A stretch of 64,000 nucleotides of DNA from an uncultured Methanobrevibacter sp. (GTDB taxonomy: Archaea > Methanobacteriota > Methanobacteria > Methanobacteriales > Methanobacteriaceae): contig NZ_ONER01000002.1 of assembly GCF_900316895.1 (NCBI RefSeq), positions 1 through 64,000 of the forward strand. Direction: 5' to 3'. Made by a program: the position numbers and the translations under genes. The notes beneath the pieces were generated by a model, which had not been told where the DNA came from, did no database searches, and worked only from the letters and a program-made list of their open reading frames with translations. Within the stretch, counting starts at the first letter, position 1; every line of letters begins with the position of its first letter. Shown one piece after another: positions 1 through 10,449 of the stretch.

Positions 1-1224
1 GGAACAGTATGGTTTACCGATTTGTTCATCTCTGGAACCGACACAGTGGATGAATGCAACACGTTTAGGTTCGATACCGTCGGAAGGTTTGATTACGTGA
101 CCTCCGGTAGGTCCGGATGCGTTAATCATCCTTTCAATTTCCATAGCAGTAATTACGTTTGAGAAACGGCCGTATCCGTATTGGTAAATTCCGGATGGGT
201 CGAATGGGTCGTAACCAATTGCAGCAACGATAGTACCAACTTCTAATTCGATTGTTTCAGGTTGTTGGTTGTGGTCGATAGCTTCTGGTCCACATGCTTG
301 TACACATAAGTTACATTCGATACAGTAATCTTTATCGATGGTTGCACATAATGGTACAGCTTGAGGGAATGGGATGAATGCTGCTTTTACCATACCTACA
401 CCTTCGTCGTAGTAGTTAGGTATTTCGATAGGACATGCTTCTTGACAGGATCCACATCCAGTACATAATGATTCATCTACATATCTTGGTTTTTTCTCAA
501 CTTTTACACTGAAGTTTCCGATGTATCCGTCAACTTCAGTTACTTCTGCGTAAGAAATTAATTCGATGTTTTCGTGTTTGAAAGCGTCTACCATCTTAGG
601 TGCTAAAATACACATTGAACAGTCGAGTGTAGGGAATGTTTTATCTAATTGTCCCATACGTCCACCGATGGTTGGGTTTCTTTCTACCATGTAGGTTTTG
701 AAGCCCATGTCACCTAAGTCTAATGCGGTTTGAATACCAGCTACTCCACCACCAATAACTAAAGCGGTGTTGTTTACATCTACTTTAGTAGCTTCTAATG
801 GTTCGAGTAATCTTGCTTTAGCAACAGCCATACGTGTTAAGTCTTTAGCTTTTGCAGTAGCTTCTTCTGGTAAGTCCATGTGTACCCAGGAGTCTTGTTC
901 CCTTAAGTTAGCAAATTCAAATAAGAACTTGTTTAATCCTGCTTCTTCTACACATCTACGGAAAGTAGGTTCGTGAAGACGAGGGGAACATGCTGCTACA
1001 ACAATTCTGTTTAAGTTTTTCTCTTTAATGTCCTCTTGGATCATAGCTTGTCCAGGGTCGGAACACATGTATTTGTAGTCAGTTGCGTAGACAACGTTAG
1101 GAAGTGTCTTTGCATATTCTGCTACTTCAGGACAGTCGACTACTCCACCAATGTTTACACCACAGTGACAGACGTAAACACCTATCCTTAATTCTTCGTT
1201 ATTATCTATTTTTTCTTCTGCCAT
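1..1224 (-). CDS. hdrA: CoB--CoM heterodisulfide reductase subunit A, 5' part (runs off window)
   Basis: HdrA carries the FAD of the electron-bifurcating HdrABC-MvhADG complex, which reduces the CoM-S-S-CoB heterodisulfide in the cytoplasm. The first 408 codons are visible. A Cys-rich start (CHCG near residue 19, C31, C54, C80) is followed by a Rossmann GGGVAG motif near residue 158. The TLDCSMC motif and two ferredoxin [4Fe-4S] motifs (CTGCGSC, CIECNLC) come next. The frame is open through base 1, so the C-terminal part lies outside the window. The start at 1224 has a GGTGA Shine-Dalgarno about 9 nt upstream. No selenocysteine or inserted domain is seen in the visible part. Confidence 0.96.
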   Translation of the reverse strand, partial: MAEEKIDNNEELRIGVYVCHCGVNIGGVVDCPEVAEYAKTLPNVVYATDYKYMCSDPGQAMIQEDIKEKNLNRIVVAACSPRLHEPTFRRCVEEAGLNKFLFEFANLREQDSWVHMDLPEEATAKAKDLTRMAVAKARLLEPLEATKVDVNNTALVIGGGVAGIQTALDLGDMGFKTYMVERNPTIGGRMGQLDKTFPTLDCSMCILAPKMVDAFKHENIELISYAEVTEVDGYIGNFSVKVEKKPRYVDESLCTGCGSCQEACPIEIPNYYDEGVGMVKAAFIPFPQAVPLCATIDKDYCIECNLCVQACGPEAIDHNQQPETIELEVGTIVAAIGYDPFDPSGIYQYGYGRFSNVITAMEIERMINASGPTGGHVIKPSDGIEPKRVAFIHCVGSRDEQIGKPYCS

Positions 1225-1310
1225 ATTAATTCACCTTGTACAAGTCGTGAAAAATATCTAATATATATAAAAAATTGCAATTTAAAAACAGTTGTAAAAA
1301 TTTTTACATA

Positions 1311-1330
1311 GTATTAGATATATAAATGTA
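1311..1330 (-). promoter_or_regulatory. Probable TATA promoter of hdrA
   Basis: On the minus strand this stretch reads TACATTTATATATCTAATAC, a strong archaeal TATA box. It lies about 95 nt upstream of the hdrA ATG, giving a leader of roughly 70 nt. The rest of 1225-1522 is AT-rich, and I see no gene in it. Confidence 0.6.
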
Positions 1331-1522
1331 GTAAATACACATATATAAAGCTATTCATAAAACTCTTGGAGTAAAGTTTATATATGAGAAACTGAAATCT
1401 CTTTAAAAATAGCTTTAAAATTAAAATTAACGTTTTTTATACTATATTAATCTAAATAAAGCTTAATCTTTATTTTTTGATGAAATAAAAAATTTAGGTT
1501 AAGATAAATTTTCAATTTTTTA

Positions 1523-2428
1523 TTACAATAACATGATAATTGCAGGGAGTGTAATCAAAGAGATTACAGTGTTGATTAATATGCAGTCTGAGGTCAACTC
1601 ATAGTCAAGTTTGTATGTGATTGCCAGAAGCAAAGACATCATTCCGGAAGGCATGGCGGCCTCAACTATGGAAATCTTAAACTGAAGATCGATTAATCCC
1701 AGCTGGGATGCTGCAACAAAAGCGACAAATGGGAAAAATGCCAATTTCATGATTGATGTGAATACTATCATGGATTTGCTTCTTCTGATGGCTGAAAAGT
1801 CAATTGACAATCCCAATGCAATCATGATTAAAGGAATTGCACCCTGTCCCAAATAATTGACTGTATTGTCAATAACGGGACCTATCGGAATATTTAAAAA
1901 ATTGAATCCCAAACCCAAAATCACTGCCCAAAGAGGCGGGAAAAATGTAATCTTTTTAACGGCGGTTTTGACTGTCCCTCCGAATTTCATTATTAAAACA
2001 AATGACAATATCAAAAAGATACATAATGTGGCGATGTCACAGAATATTGCCCTTAAAAAGCCTTCCTGACCAAAAATACCTAAGGTAACAGGATAACCCA
2101 TAAATGCAGTATTAGCAATCATTACAGTGACCAAAACGCTCCATAACGTAATGTCATCCAACTTCAATTGTCTTAATATGAAATATGAAACCAATCCTGT
2201 TGCAAATGAGGAAATCAGGATTATGAATGGTAGGATGCCCAATTTTGAAATCAATGATAAATCAGCGGAATACAAAGCATGAAAAATCATGCAGGGAAGC
2301 AAAATATACATTACTATCTTATTGAATGGATCAATGTCCTTTTCACTTAAAAAATCAATTCTTTTAAGGAAATATCCAAGTCCAATCATTATAATGATTG
2401 ATAAAATAGTAATCTCAATATCGTTCAT
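1523..2428 (-). CDS. AEC-family (auxin efflux carrier-like) permease
   Basis: This 301-residue polytopic membrane protein has about ten hydrophobic segments in two halves, as in the AEC transporter family (PF03547). Family hallmarks include an N-terminal GYFLKR stretch, a half-conserved FNKIVMYILLPCMIFHAL segment and a glycine/proline-rich C-terminal helix bundle. Characterised family members export or import small organic anions; the substrate cannot be read from sequence. A TATA-like TTTTTATATAC lies about 25-30 nt upstream of the ATG with no Shine-Dalgarno, so the mRNA is probably leaderless. The gene stands alone between hdrA and radA. Confidence 0.85.
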   Translation of the reverse strand: MNDIEITILSIIIMIGLGYFLKRIDFLSEKDIDPFNKIVMYILLPCMIFHALYSADLSLISKLGILPFIILISSFATGLVSYFILRQLKLDDITLWSVLVTVMIANTAFMGYPVTLGIFGQEGFLRAIFCDIATLCIFLILSFVLIMKFGGTVKTAVKKITFFPPLWAVILGLGFNFLNIPIGPVIDNTVNYLGQGAIPLIMIALGLSIDFSAIRRSKSMIVFTSIMKLAFFPFVAFVAASQLGLIDLQFKISIVEAAMPSGMMSLLLAITYKLDYELTSDCILINTVISLITLPAIIMLL

Positions 2429-2485
2429 GAGTAAATATTAGATAAAAAAAGTATATAAAAGTTAAGAAAAAAAAGAAAAATAAAA

Positions 2486-3421
2486 TTAGCTAACGATACC
2501 TTCGCTAGTAATTTTAAATACACATTCGCCTTCAGGCAAATGAGGGGAATCCACTAAACGTGCGATTCTTTTTCCAGCCAAACCTTTTTTGAGCCAGATT
2601 CTGTAGGTAGAAGCGTGACCTAAAACGTGTCCACCAATAGCTTTGGTAGGACTTCCGAAGAAGGAATCAGGTTTAGCCTGAACTTGGTTGGTTAAGAATA
2701 CTGCAACATTGTAAGTGTTAGCAATTTGTTGAAGTGAATGTAAATGTTGGTTTAACTTTTGTTGCCTTACAGCCAAAGATTCCCTTCCAACATATTCAGC
2801 TCTGAAGTGAGCCATTAATGAATCAACAATGACCAATCTTACATTAGCGCCGCTTTGAATAAGTTCATTAATCTTATCAACCATTAAAATTTGGTGAGCT
2901 GAGTTGAATGCACGTGCAACATGAATTCTGCTTAACACTTGTTCAGTGTCTAATTCGAATCCTTCGGCAATTTGCCTTACCCTTTCTGGACGGAAAGTGT
3001 TTTCAGTGTCAACAAATACGCATTCGCCATCTAGACCTCCAAGTTCTTCTGGCAATTGAACGGTAACTGCTAATTCATGAGAAATTTGACTTTTACCAGA
3101 TCCGAATTCACCGAATACTTCAGTAATAGATTGGGTTTCAATTCCACCACCTATTAAATCATTGAATTCTTGGCTTCCAACAGTAATGTGACCAACATCT
3201 TTTCTTCTTTCATCTACTTCCAATGCTGTTTCAAAAGTAATGTTTTCAGCTCTACGAGCAGCTTCAATAACTTTTTCTGCAACACCTTCACCAATTTCAG
3301 CTTTTACTGATAATTCTTTAGGAGTAGCTGTAGCTAATCTCATCATATCAGCGAAACCTGCGTCTTTTAATTTTTCTGCTGTTTTTTCTCCAACACCTGG
3401 TAAATCACTTAATTCGACCAT
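2486..3421 (-). CDS. radA: DNA repair and recombination protein RadA
   Basis: RadA is the archaeal RecA/Rad51 recombinase, which forms filaments on single-stranded DNA and catalyses strand exchange. An N-terminal helix-hairpin-helix ([12 protein letters not shown], residues 7-18) precedes the ATPase core. The core has Walker A GEFGSGKS (104-111) and a Walker B ending in VIVDS. The 311-residue length matches intein-free RadA. I chose the ATG at 3421, three codons inside the longest frame. The upstream ATG is fused directly to the AAGGA motif, which therefore serves as Shine-Dalgarno for 3421. The gene lies 24 nt after the RPA gene in the same orientation, so the pair is probably cotranscribed. 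Confidence 0.97.
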   Translation of the reverse strand: MVELSDLPGVGEKTAEKLKDAGFADMMRLATATPKELSVKAEIGEGVAEKVIEAARRAENITFETALEVDERRKDVGHITVGSQEFNDLIGGGIETQSITEVFGEFGSGKSQISHELAVTVQLPEELGGLDGECVFVDTENTFRPERVRQIAEGFELDTEQVLSRIHVARAFNSAHQILMVDKINELIQSGANVRLVIVDSLMAHFRAEYVGRESLAVRQQKLNQHLHSLQQIANTYNVAVFLTNQVQAKPDSFFGSPTKAIGGHVLGHASTYRIWLKKGLAGKRIARLVDSPHLPEGECVFKITSEGIVS

Positions 3422-3445
3422 AATTATCATTCCTTAAATTTATTT

Positions 3446-6046
3446 TTAGTAATATTTTTTCAAAAGTTTTTTAGGGTTTAACCTATATTCTTCAGAATAT
3501 TCATTAAAACTAACATTAGCAATAATTTCAATTGTCATGTTAACTAAATCTTGAATTTTATCTTCAACTCCTAAAGCTTCATCTTCTATAATTGAAACAA
3601 CTTCCTCTTGGCTCATATCAATAAGTTCTTCAGCTAAATTGCCAAAGAAAGTAACTGAAATCTCACCAGTATCATCTTCCACTCTTGTTGGAATCATAAG
3701 AGTGTATTTAGGTTCATCAAAGGTATGTCCACAATTATCACAAATGTATTCATCTTCAGACTCTTCTACACTTTCACGACAATTTGGGCATCTTTTAAGT
3801 AAAATCTTATCAGGGAATACCTCTTTAATTGTAGCGGTAATGTGAACATTAGTATCATCTTCTGTTAATGATTCAATTGATTTTGCAACAAATATTGATT
3901 CCATTAACTCATCTTGAGATGGTAAGTCTTCCAATTCTTTTTCACTAGGTTCTAAAACAGTTGTTCCACCAGATACAGTAGCTTGAAGACGATTATCCAT
4001 ATCCAGAGACAAGCGAGGATTCTGTAATTTGAGAGGTTGACCCATTTCCAAATCCATATTAGCATCCTTGTCCCATAATACAACTCTAATTGAACCTGTG
4101 TCATCAGCAATTTCTATATTCCTAACAGATCCTGTATCACCGTTGTCCCTATCAAAATTACGTATTTCATTCAATTCAATTACTCTTCCGATGATGACAG
4201 TATCTTCCTCATCTTCATCCAAGTCTTCAATTTTCTTATAGTCATAAATCGCCTTTTCCAATGTAGCAAGTTCTGGAATAAACATTGCGGATGCTTGTTC
4301 TTCGGATAATCTAATAATTCTGGAACCTCCTCCAATGTTTAAATCAACACTGTACATTCCGAGTCTGGTTCTGGCATTTTCAATTCTGTATGCTTCACCA
4401 ACTGCATAATCTCCTTCAGCCTTTTCATTCCAGAAGGATAATCTTACTTTACCTGATTCATCTGCAAAGAGTGCTGAGCGAACAATTCCTACAGTGGAAT
4501 CGTCTCTTTGGAATTCTCTTGGATCTTCCAGTGATAATATTCTTCCAATAATGTCTATCTCAACACCATCTTCATCATAGTCAAATTGGATTTGTCCAAT
4601 TGAAACAGGGTGTAACTCATTTCTGATTCCATCCAATTCATCTAATTTTTCTATTGACAAGTTTTCAGGATTTACAGTGATTTGAGTGTTGAAATTGGTA
4701 TTCATTGAGTATTGGCTTTGGGTGTACTGGTCATAACGGACATCACCGCCGATGACCTTAATGAAATCTCCTTTATTAATCGCAATATTGGTGTCATCGC
4801 CCCAAACTGTTACTCTTATCTCACCGGTTGAATCTCTGACATCAAAGTTTCTTAATTTGCCTTCGGTATTATCAGTTTTTCTTGTAAAGACTCTGATATC
4901 CTGGAGTCTGGAAACAACACCAATAATTGAAACATCTCTCTGTTCGCTTAAATCACCGATTGGCAAGAATTCCTGTTGAATTTCAGGAACATCATAATCC
5001 CCTTTAATGATTCTTCCATCCCAATGTGTTAATGAGATTTCATTTTCACCGTCACGGTTTGGTCTTTCGCGTGCTTGTGCCTGAAGTATTTTGACAGTGT
5101 CGCCGTCTTCCAATTTTAAATCATCAATCAATTCAACATTTTTATTCCACAGAGTATAAGAGATTTGTCCTGAATCATCCTGTAATTCAAGAGATGCAAC
5201 TTTTCCTTCTTTTCCATTCTTTTCATAACTTCTAATAGTTGGAATTCTGATGATTCTTGCAATAATATTAACTTTAGTTTCAGGTTCAATATCAGCAATT
5301 TTGGTGATTTCTTCTTCATAAGCAGGATATTTTGATGGGTCTTCATCCAAATGAACTAGAACTGACCTTGGCCTTAAGTTTGCTTCAAGACCGGAGTATC
5401 CTTCCTTAATATCCACATTTTTGATTTGAATGATGTCCCCTTCCTTGACCTCTTTAAGCAATCTTATATTTTGAGTCCAGAAAACTGCTCTTATTTCACC
5501 GGTATTGTCTTTTAACTCAACATTTTGAACTTGGCCGTTTTGCCCTTTGCGTGTTTTAAATGATCTTGGATTTGAAATTGATATTACCCTACCTGAAACG
5601 GTAACATCACGACTATTGGCTTCAAGTTTGTCTATAGTATCGACAGCGAATTCAGGTTTTTCAGAAACCATTTCAGGTTCTTCTGTAATCAATTCACCAA
5701 CAACCATGTCCGCCAAACTTGTATCGGTCATGAACGGATTTTCAATTTCCTGTTGTCTGAATTTTTCAATCCTTTCAAAGAACTCCTCTTCAGAAATCTG
5801 ATCTTTTACTTTGTCAAATCTTTGCTTAAGTTCATCACTCATATCAGATGATGCTTCTTCTTTATTTTCAAAAATAGTTGTATCAACACCTAAATGATTT
5901 TGAACCACAAGCTGTGCAGCACTAAAATCATCAATAAAGTCTACATCTTCATTACTTGATTTCATTCTTTCCATTTCTTCTAAGAACTCTTCTTCGGAAA
6001 GTTTATCTTTAACTTTTTCGTATTCTTGTAAAATATTTTCTTGCAT
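3446..6046 (-). CDS. rpa: Replication factor A (multi-OB-fold single-stranded DNA-binding protein)
   Basis: This 866-residue protein binds single-stranded DNA in replication, repair and recombination. After two short repeated N-terminal helical segments (LSEEEFLEEMERM and ISEEEFFERIEKF), at least five OB-fold repeats share the signature 'R.V..I.(N)PR.F.R..G..G.V.....D.(T/S)G.IR...W'. A C-terminal zinc finger (CPNC...CDNC) lies within the last OB region. This long, many-OB layout is typical of Methanobacteriales RPA. GAGGGG lies 8 nt before the ATG. It is the first gene of an RPA-radA pair. Confidence 0.93.
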   Translation of the reverse strand: MQENILQEYEKVKDKLSEEEFLEEMERMKSSNEDVDFIDDFSAAQLVVQNHLGVDTTIFENKEEASSDMSDELKQRFDKVKDQISEEEFFERIEKFRQQEIENPFMTDTSLADMVVGELITEEPEMVSEKPEFAVDTIDKLEANSRDVTVSGRVISISNPRSFKTRKGQNGQVQNVELKDNTGEIRAVFWTQNIRLLKEVKEGDIIQIKNVDIKEGYSGLEANLRPRSVLVHLDEDPSKYPAYEEEITKIADIEPETKVNIIARIIRIPTIRSYEKNGKEGKVASLELQDDSGQISYTLWNKNVELIDDLKLEDGDTVKILQAQARERPNRDGENEISLTHWDGRIIKGDYDVPEIQQEFLPIGDLSEQRDVSIIGVVSRLQDIRVFTRKTDNTEGKLRNFDVRDSTGEIRVTVWGDDTNIAINKGDFIKVIGGDVRYDQYTQSQYSMNTNFNTQITVNPENLSIEKLDELDGIRNELHPVSIGQIQFDYDEDGVEIDIIGRILSLEDPREFQRDDSTVGIVRSALFADESGKVRLSFWNEKAEGDYAVGEAYRIENARTRLGMYSVDLNIGGGSRIIRLSEEQASAMFIPELATLEKAIYDYKKIEDLDEDEEDTVIIGRVIELNEIRNFDRDNGDTGSVRNIEIADDTGSIRVVLWDKDANMDLEMGQPLKLQNPRLSLDMDNRLQATVSGGTTVLEPSEKELEDLPSQDELMESIFVAKSIESLTEDDTNVHITATIKEVFPDKILLKRCPNCRESVEESEDEYICDNCGHTFDEPKYTLMIPTRVEDDTGEISVTFFGNLAEELIDMSQEEVVSIIEDEALGVEDKIQDLVNMTIEIIANVSFNEYSEEYRLNPKKLLKKYY

Positions 6047-6089
6047 ACCAAACCCCTCATAGAAAAGTTAATTATAATTTTATATTGAT

Positions 6090-6104
6090 AGTGTATATAA
6101 AGTT
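6090..6104 (-). promoter_or_regulatory. TATA promoter of the RPA-radA operon
   Basis: The minus strand reads CTTTATATACAC at 6091-6102, about 45-55 nt upstream of the RPA start codon. That leaves room for a leader of about 25 nt containing the GAGGGG ribosome-binding site. Confidence 0.6.
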
Positions 6105-6202
6105 AGAGAGAGAGCATTTGAAAACTAATCTCAATAACTTATTAATTAAAAATTTGATATAAATATCACTCAAGTGCACACCCATGCAAATACGCAAAAG
6201 TG

Positions 6203-7606
6203 CTAATATGCATTAGGATTTTTCTTTAAAGCTGTCTTAATCATTATAGCCAAGTCCAAACCCATATGCCAATTTTCTACGTATTCAATATCATATTCTA
6301 TACGTTTATTGATTGAAGTATCGCCACGGCAACCATGAATTTGAGCCCATCCTGTCAGTCCAGGCCTTACCTGGTGTTTTACCATATATTTTGGAATTGA
6401 TTCCTTAAACTGATCTACAAAATAAGGTCTTTCAGGTCTGGGTCCAACAACGCTCATGTCCCCTTTTAGAACATTGAAAAATTGCGGCAATTCATCAATA
6501 CTGGTCTTTCTAATTATATCCCCGACCTTGGTTTTTCTTGGATCGTCAGGTGTGGTCCATTCGGACTTCTCTTCACTTGGATCTTGAACCCTCATACTGC
6601 GGAACTTATACATCTCAAAGATTTTACCGTTATGACCCATTCTTTCCTGTTTAAAGATGATTGGGCCCGGAGATGTCAATTTAATAGCAATGGCCGTAAT
6701 AATCATTATAGGTGATGTTATAATAATTGCTATTATGGATATAATATAATCTGAAGTATATTTCAAAAACTTATTAAAGTCATCATCAAGGGGAACATAA
6801 CGGATATTGATAATCGGAATGTCCTCTATCATGTCTACTGACGGCTGTGCCGGGAAATACCTGATATAATCCGGAATTATTTCCGCTTTAATTCCGACTT
6901 TCTCACAGCTTTCCACTAGTTCATTAATTTTATAATAGTATTTCAAAGGAATGGCCAAAACAACCCTGTCATATCTATTTCTTTCAAGGACCTGGTCCAT
7001 CTGCTTGAATGAACCGATAATTCTACTGCCTTCTACTTCCATTCCGACATGCTCGTCTCTTCCCAATAATCCGCTGACAACAAAACCCAAATATGGATTT
7101 TCACGAATTTTACGGGCAAATGTGAATGCCAACTCATTGTCTCCAACAATTAGAATATGTTTTAAATTCTTGTTGTTGACTCTCAAATTCTTTAAAATGC
7201 TTCTGATAATGAACCTTTCGATTATTCCGAAGAATGTTCCAATTATCGCCATCAAAAATAGCATGATTCTTGAAAAATCCGGCTGGTTTATGATAAATAA
7301 AATTGAAACTAACGCAAAGAATGCCAGAATGTTTACCTTGATTATCTGAGTAGCTTCTGAAAATATGTTTTTATATGTTCTGCGAGGCTTATACAAACCA
7401 AATGCGAAATATAAAATCAGATAAACTGGAATAACAGCCAATATTAAAAATAAAAGATAGCTGAAAAAGCCCAAATGACCTCCAATTGGACCGAATAAAG
7501 TGGTTTTAAACCTTAACCAAATAGAGCATAAAAGGGAAACAGATATAACTAAAATATCTATTAGAACCAATAAAATATTCAATGCCTTTTGATTTTCCTT
7601 TATCAT
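6203..7606 (-). CDS. Polyprenyl-phosphate glycosylphosphotransferase (initiating sugar transferase)
   Basis: The enzyme is predicted to transfer a sugar-1-phosphate from a nucleotide sugar to a membrane polyprenyl phosphate, starting a surface glycan. About four to five transmembrane helices occupy residues 10-130. A Rossmann-like CoA-binding-type domain follows (HILIVGDNELA). The C-terminal bacterial sugar-transferase domain (PF02397) has the motifs FKQERMG, YKFRSM, SIDELPQ and SVVGPRPE, ending with GLTGWAQ. The 467-residue length fits the WbaP/CpsE/EpsE group. It is last in the minus-strand glycan operon, 51 nt behind the preceding GT2, and may have its own weak promoter. Confidence 0.93.
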   Translation of the reverse strand: MIKENQKALNILLVLIDILVISVSLLCSIWLRFKTTLFGPIGGHLGFFSYLLFLILAVIPVYLILYFAFGLYKPRRTYKNIFSEATQIIKVNILAFFALVSILFIINQPDFSRIMLFLMAIIGTFFGIIERFIIRSILKNLRVNNKNLKHILIVGDNELAFTFARKIRENPYLGFVVSGLLGRDEHVGMEVEGSRIIGSFKQMDQVLERNRYDRVVLAIPLKYYYKINELVESCEKVGIKAEIIPDYIRYFPAQPSVDMIEDIPIINIRYVPLDDDFNKFLKYTSDYIISIIAIIITSPIMIITAIAIKLTSPGPIIFKQERMGHNGKIFEMYKFRSMRVQDPSEEKSEWTTPDDPRKTKVGDIIRKTSIDELPQFFNVLKGDMSVVGPRPERPYFVDQFKESIPKYMVKHQVRPGLTGWAQIHGCRGDTSINKRIEYDIEYVENWHMGLDLAIMIKTALKKNPNAY

Positions 7607-7657
7607 GTTAACTACCTAAAAACTAGTTTGATTATATATTATGGTTTTAATATATAA

Positions 7658-8515
7658 TTAATCTTTCTTTTTAAATATATTTAAGAATAATTTTAAAAGG
7701 CATAAAAGTGCTATTCCCAAATAAACAACCCAATTCACAATGAATGATGATTCACCGGCATGGTGTTTTTTATAATAGATGTACATTGCACGGTAAAATT
7801 CATAGATTAACTTGGATTTCTGTTTTTTGCTGCTTGCGCCCTTAAGATGGGTGATTTTTGATTCTCCATAGTAAATTATCTTCCAGCCGCCCTGCTTGAT
7901 TCGATAGCACAGGTCGATATCCTCGCCGTACATGAAAAAAGTCTCATCAAGCAAACCTATCCGGTCAAGGGCATCCTTTCTGATGAACATGAACGCTCCT
8001 GTAAGGCAGTCTATTTCATAAATCTCATCATCGGGCAGGTCAGTCAAGTTGTAGTCGTCATCCTTACTGTTTGTGGGAATGTGGAATAATCTTATGAATG
8101 AGTTTTTAACGTTTGGAAAAGATCTTTTGCAGGCTTTGTCAAGTTCACCATTCTCCAAAAGAACCCTGCATCCACATGCACCGACATCTTCATGTTTTTC
8201 CATATAATCATAAATGTTTTCCAGGGTATTCTCCCACACAATAGTGTCTGAGTTTAAAAGCAGCTGATATTTGCCGCTGGCCTGTCTTAATGCCTGGTTG
8301 TTTCCGGCTGCAAAACCGTTGTTTTCTTTTGAAGCTATGAATTTTACATTATCCTTAAAATAATCTTTTAGGCGAGCTAAGCTATCGTCGCTGGATGCAT
8401 TATCAACTACAAATATCTCATATGAGAATGGATAGTCATATTCCAAAATGGAATTTATGGTATTTTTTGTTAGCTCAAAAGTTTGATAGTTTACGATTAC
8501 AACCGAAAGATCCAT
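7658..8515 (-). CDS. GT2-family glycosyltransferase (rhamnosyltransferase-like)
   Basis: This 285-residue GT-A fold enzyme begins DLSVVIVNYQT and carries the nucleotide-sugar motif LLLNSDT and the acceptor-site FMYGEDIDLCYRI. These are characteristic of WbbL-type GT2 enzymes, several of which use dTDP-rhamnose; the dTDP-rhamnose genes next door fit that donor, but this is inference. Two short hydrophobic stretches at the C-terminus suggest membrane association. I start at the ATG at 8515: the upstream in-frame GTG forms the GTGAT Shine-Dalgarno itself. Confidence 0.9.
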   Translation of the reverse strand: MDLSVVIVNYQTFELTKNTINSILEYDYPFSYEIFVVDNASSDDSLARLKDYFKDNVKFIASKENNGFAAGNNQALRQASGKYQLLLNSDTIVWENTLENIYDYMEKHEDVGACGCRVLLENGELDKACKRSFPNVKNSFIRLFHIPTNSKDDDYNLTDLPDDEIYEIDCLTGAFMFIRKDALDRIGLLDETFFMYGEDIDLCYRIKQGGWKIIYYGESKITHLKGASSKKQKSKLIYEFYRAMYIYYKKHHAGESSFIVNWVVYLGIALLCLLKLFLNIFKKKD

Positions 8516-8527
8516 AGGAATCACTAG

Positions 8528-9487
8528 TTATTTTTTTAAAAATTTTAAGGTATTGATTATTAATCTGTATTCGATTTTAAAATAATTTTTTGTATTTTCT
8601 GATTTGAATTTGACTTTATCAATTTTGCTTCTACTTGACAGGCCTTCCCTTATGCCTGACATGTAAGTTGAACCGAATCCCTTTTTTTTAAAGAACACAT
8701 ACTTAATTAAAAATCCGAAAAACAAGAATATGAAATTTACGATTTTCAAAGGTATCGGCAGGTTCTTATAGACAACCCAAACGTTATTTCTGGCAGCCAA
8801 GCGAACCTTGAATTCATTGTATCTGCTTCCTGAAGTTGCAGACCCTATGTGGTATACGATGGCATCGGGACACAATAAATTCTTGTAACCGTTGATTCTT
8901 GACCTGATTGCCAAATCCACATCTTCCATATATGCAAAAAAGTTATCGTCAAACATTCCAAGCTCCAAAAGCAGGGATTTCCTGTACATTGCCGCACCGG
9001 CACATGCTGAAAATATTTCACAAACCTCTGTGTATTCATCTGAGCTGTGGTTCTCTCCTGTCTTTTTAGTCCAGGCAAGCAGGTTATATTCATCTCCAAC
9101 ATCATCAATCAATTCTTTGTTGTTGTATTGAAGCATCTTGGCCTGAAGAGAAAAAATATTGTCATCAGAAGACATCAAATCTACCAATGCCTTAATGGAT
9201 CCTTTCTTGACTTCAGTGTCATTGTTTAAAGAAAAAATAAATTCATGCTGAGCTTTCTCGATTCCCTGATTTACAGCCGGTGAAAATCCGACATTTTCAG
9301 TGTTTTCAATAAGTATTACCGGGAAATTGAAAGTGCTGTTTTCAATATATTCCTTGCTTCCGTCAGTTGATGCATTATCGACTATGATGACCTCTCCGAT
9401 AAGCTCTGAATCATCATTTAAGGATTCAAAGAAAGTCTTTAAAAATTTTTCCCCGTTATAATTTGGTGTTACTACAGAAACCTTCAT
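8528..9487 (-). CDS. GT2-family glycosyltransferase (rhamnosyltransferase-like)
   Basis: This 319-residue GT2 enzyme begins KVSVVTPNYNGE and has the FSLNNDTEV donor site and FFAYMEDVDLAIRSR acceptor motif, close to the WbbL-like pattern of its downstream neighbour. A hydrophobic stretch near residue 250 (IFLFFGFLIKYVFF) suggests membrane attachment. The start at 9487 lies directly behind the stop of the upstream GT2 gene, so the two are translationally coupled. The acceptor and donor are unknown. Confidence 0.9.
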   Translation of the reverse strand: MKVSVVTPNYNGEKFLKTFFESLNDDSELIGEVIIVDNASTDGSKEYIENSTFNFPVILIENTENVGFSPAVNQGIEKAQHEFIFSLNNDTEVKKGSIKALVDLMSSDDNIFSLQAKMLQYNNKELIDDVGDEYNLLAWTKKTGENHSSDEYTEVCEIFSACAGAAMYRKSLLLELGMFDDNFFAYMEDVDLAIRSRINGYKNLLCPDAIVYHIGSATSGSRYNEFKVRLAARNNVWVVYKNLPIPLKIVNFIFLFFGFLIKYVFFKKKGFGSTYMSGIREGLSSRSKIDKVKFKSENTKNYFKIEYRLIINTLKFLKK

Positions 9488-9488
9488 G

Positions 9489-10448
9489 CTAATCAATCGA
9501 ATTTTTTAATCTTTTCCATGTTTTATAATATAATTTTGGACTTAATAAGAATAATTTAATTTTGGATTTGAACTTGCCGTCCCCTTCATATTTGGATAAT
9601 TTGGTGAGCAAGTCAAGCTCCTTCATTTTGCCGAGCACCTCATCAAAATCATAGCCGTTGTAGAAGAAGTAGTTCATGTTTCCGAATATTGCCTTTGGAA
9701 TTCTTGAGGTAATAATCAAGTTGGCCAAATCATCCCTTCCCTGGCTTTTATAAAATTCAGCCAGATTCTCAAAGATATCTATAACATCAAAACGCCTGAA
9801 CTCGGTTGTGTTGATGGCTGATTCGGAGTGCTGGATGTAATAGTAGGTAGCCTCATTGCTGATGGCGATTTCCGCTCCATAAATTAATGCCCTAAGCGCA
9901 AAATCTATGTCTTCACCATAAACCAGGTCAGGATTGAACCTTATGTTATTATCATTGACTATGCTTGCTTTGTACATCACTTGCCAAAAGTTGAATGGCA
10001 TTTCCATATTCAGTTCCTTTTTGATAAAGTCATCGCAATACATTAGTTCGGAGGCAAAATGATGGGGTTTGGATAACTTATCTCCATCCTTTTTAATGAA
10101 TTGTATTAAACTGAAGTCTGTCTGACCGTTATATAATTCAGACAGGTGATTTCCGGTTACATAATCATCAGCATCAATAAATACTAAATACTTTCCGTTT
10201 GCCTCATCAATTCCACAATTTCTTGCACTGCTTACCCCTGAATTTTCCTGATGTATGACCTTATAGGAAATTGTTGACTTGGACAATTTCTGATTGATTA
10301 TCTCCAGGCTGCCATCGGTTGACCCGTCATCGATGACAATCAATTCAAAACTTCTAAAATCCTGATTGATTATAGAATCGAGTGTTGTACCTATATATTC
10401 TTCGCTATTATAAACTGGAACGATAACACTAACATCAATATTATCCAT
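9489..10448 (-). CDS. GT2-family glycosyltransferase
   Basis: This 319-residue protein opens with DVSVIVPVYNSEEYI and has the classical SIINQDFRSFELIVIDDGSTDGS and FIDADDY motifs of SpsA/EpsJ-like GT2 enzymes. It differs from the two following GT2 proteins, so it probably adds a different sugar. The start at 10448 was chosen over an upstream in-frame ATG because GAGGGAT sits 5-10 nt before it. The TagF-like gene ends only 1 nt upstream, indicating an operon with coupled translation. Confidence 0.9.
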   Translation of the reverse strand: MDNIDVSVIVPVYNSEEYIGTTLDSIINQDFRSFELIVIDDGSTDGSLEIINQKLSKSTISYKVIHQENSGVSSARNCGIDEANGKYLVFIDADDYVTGNHLSELYNGQTDFSLIQFIKKDGDKLSKPHHFASELMYCDDFIKKELNMEMPFNFWQVMYKASIVNDNNIRFNPDLVYGEDIDFALRALIYGAEIAISNEATYYYIQHSESAINTTEFRRFDVIDIFENLAEFYKSQGRDDLANLIITSRIPKAIFGNMNYFFYNGYDFDEVLGKMKELDLLTKLSKYEGDGKFKSKIKLFLLSPKLYYKTWKRLKNSID

Positions 10449-10449
10449 T

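Noticed and set aside
6168..6180. CTCAAGTGCAC as a further ORB copy
   Set aside because: It matches only the CAAGTG core; the T-run, the TAA end and the G-rich flank are missing.
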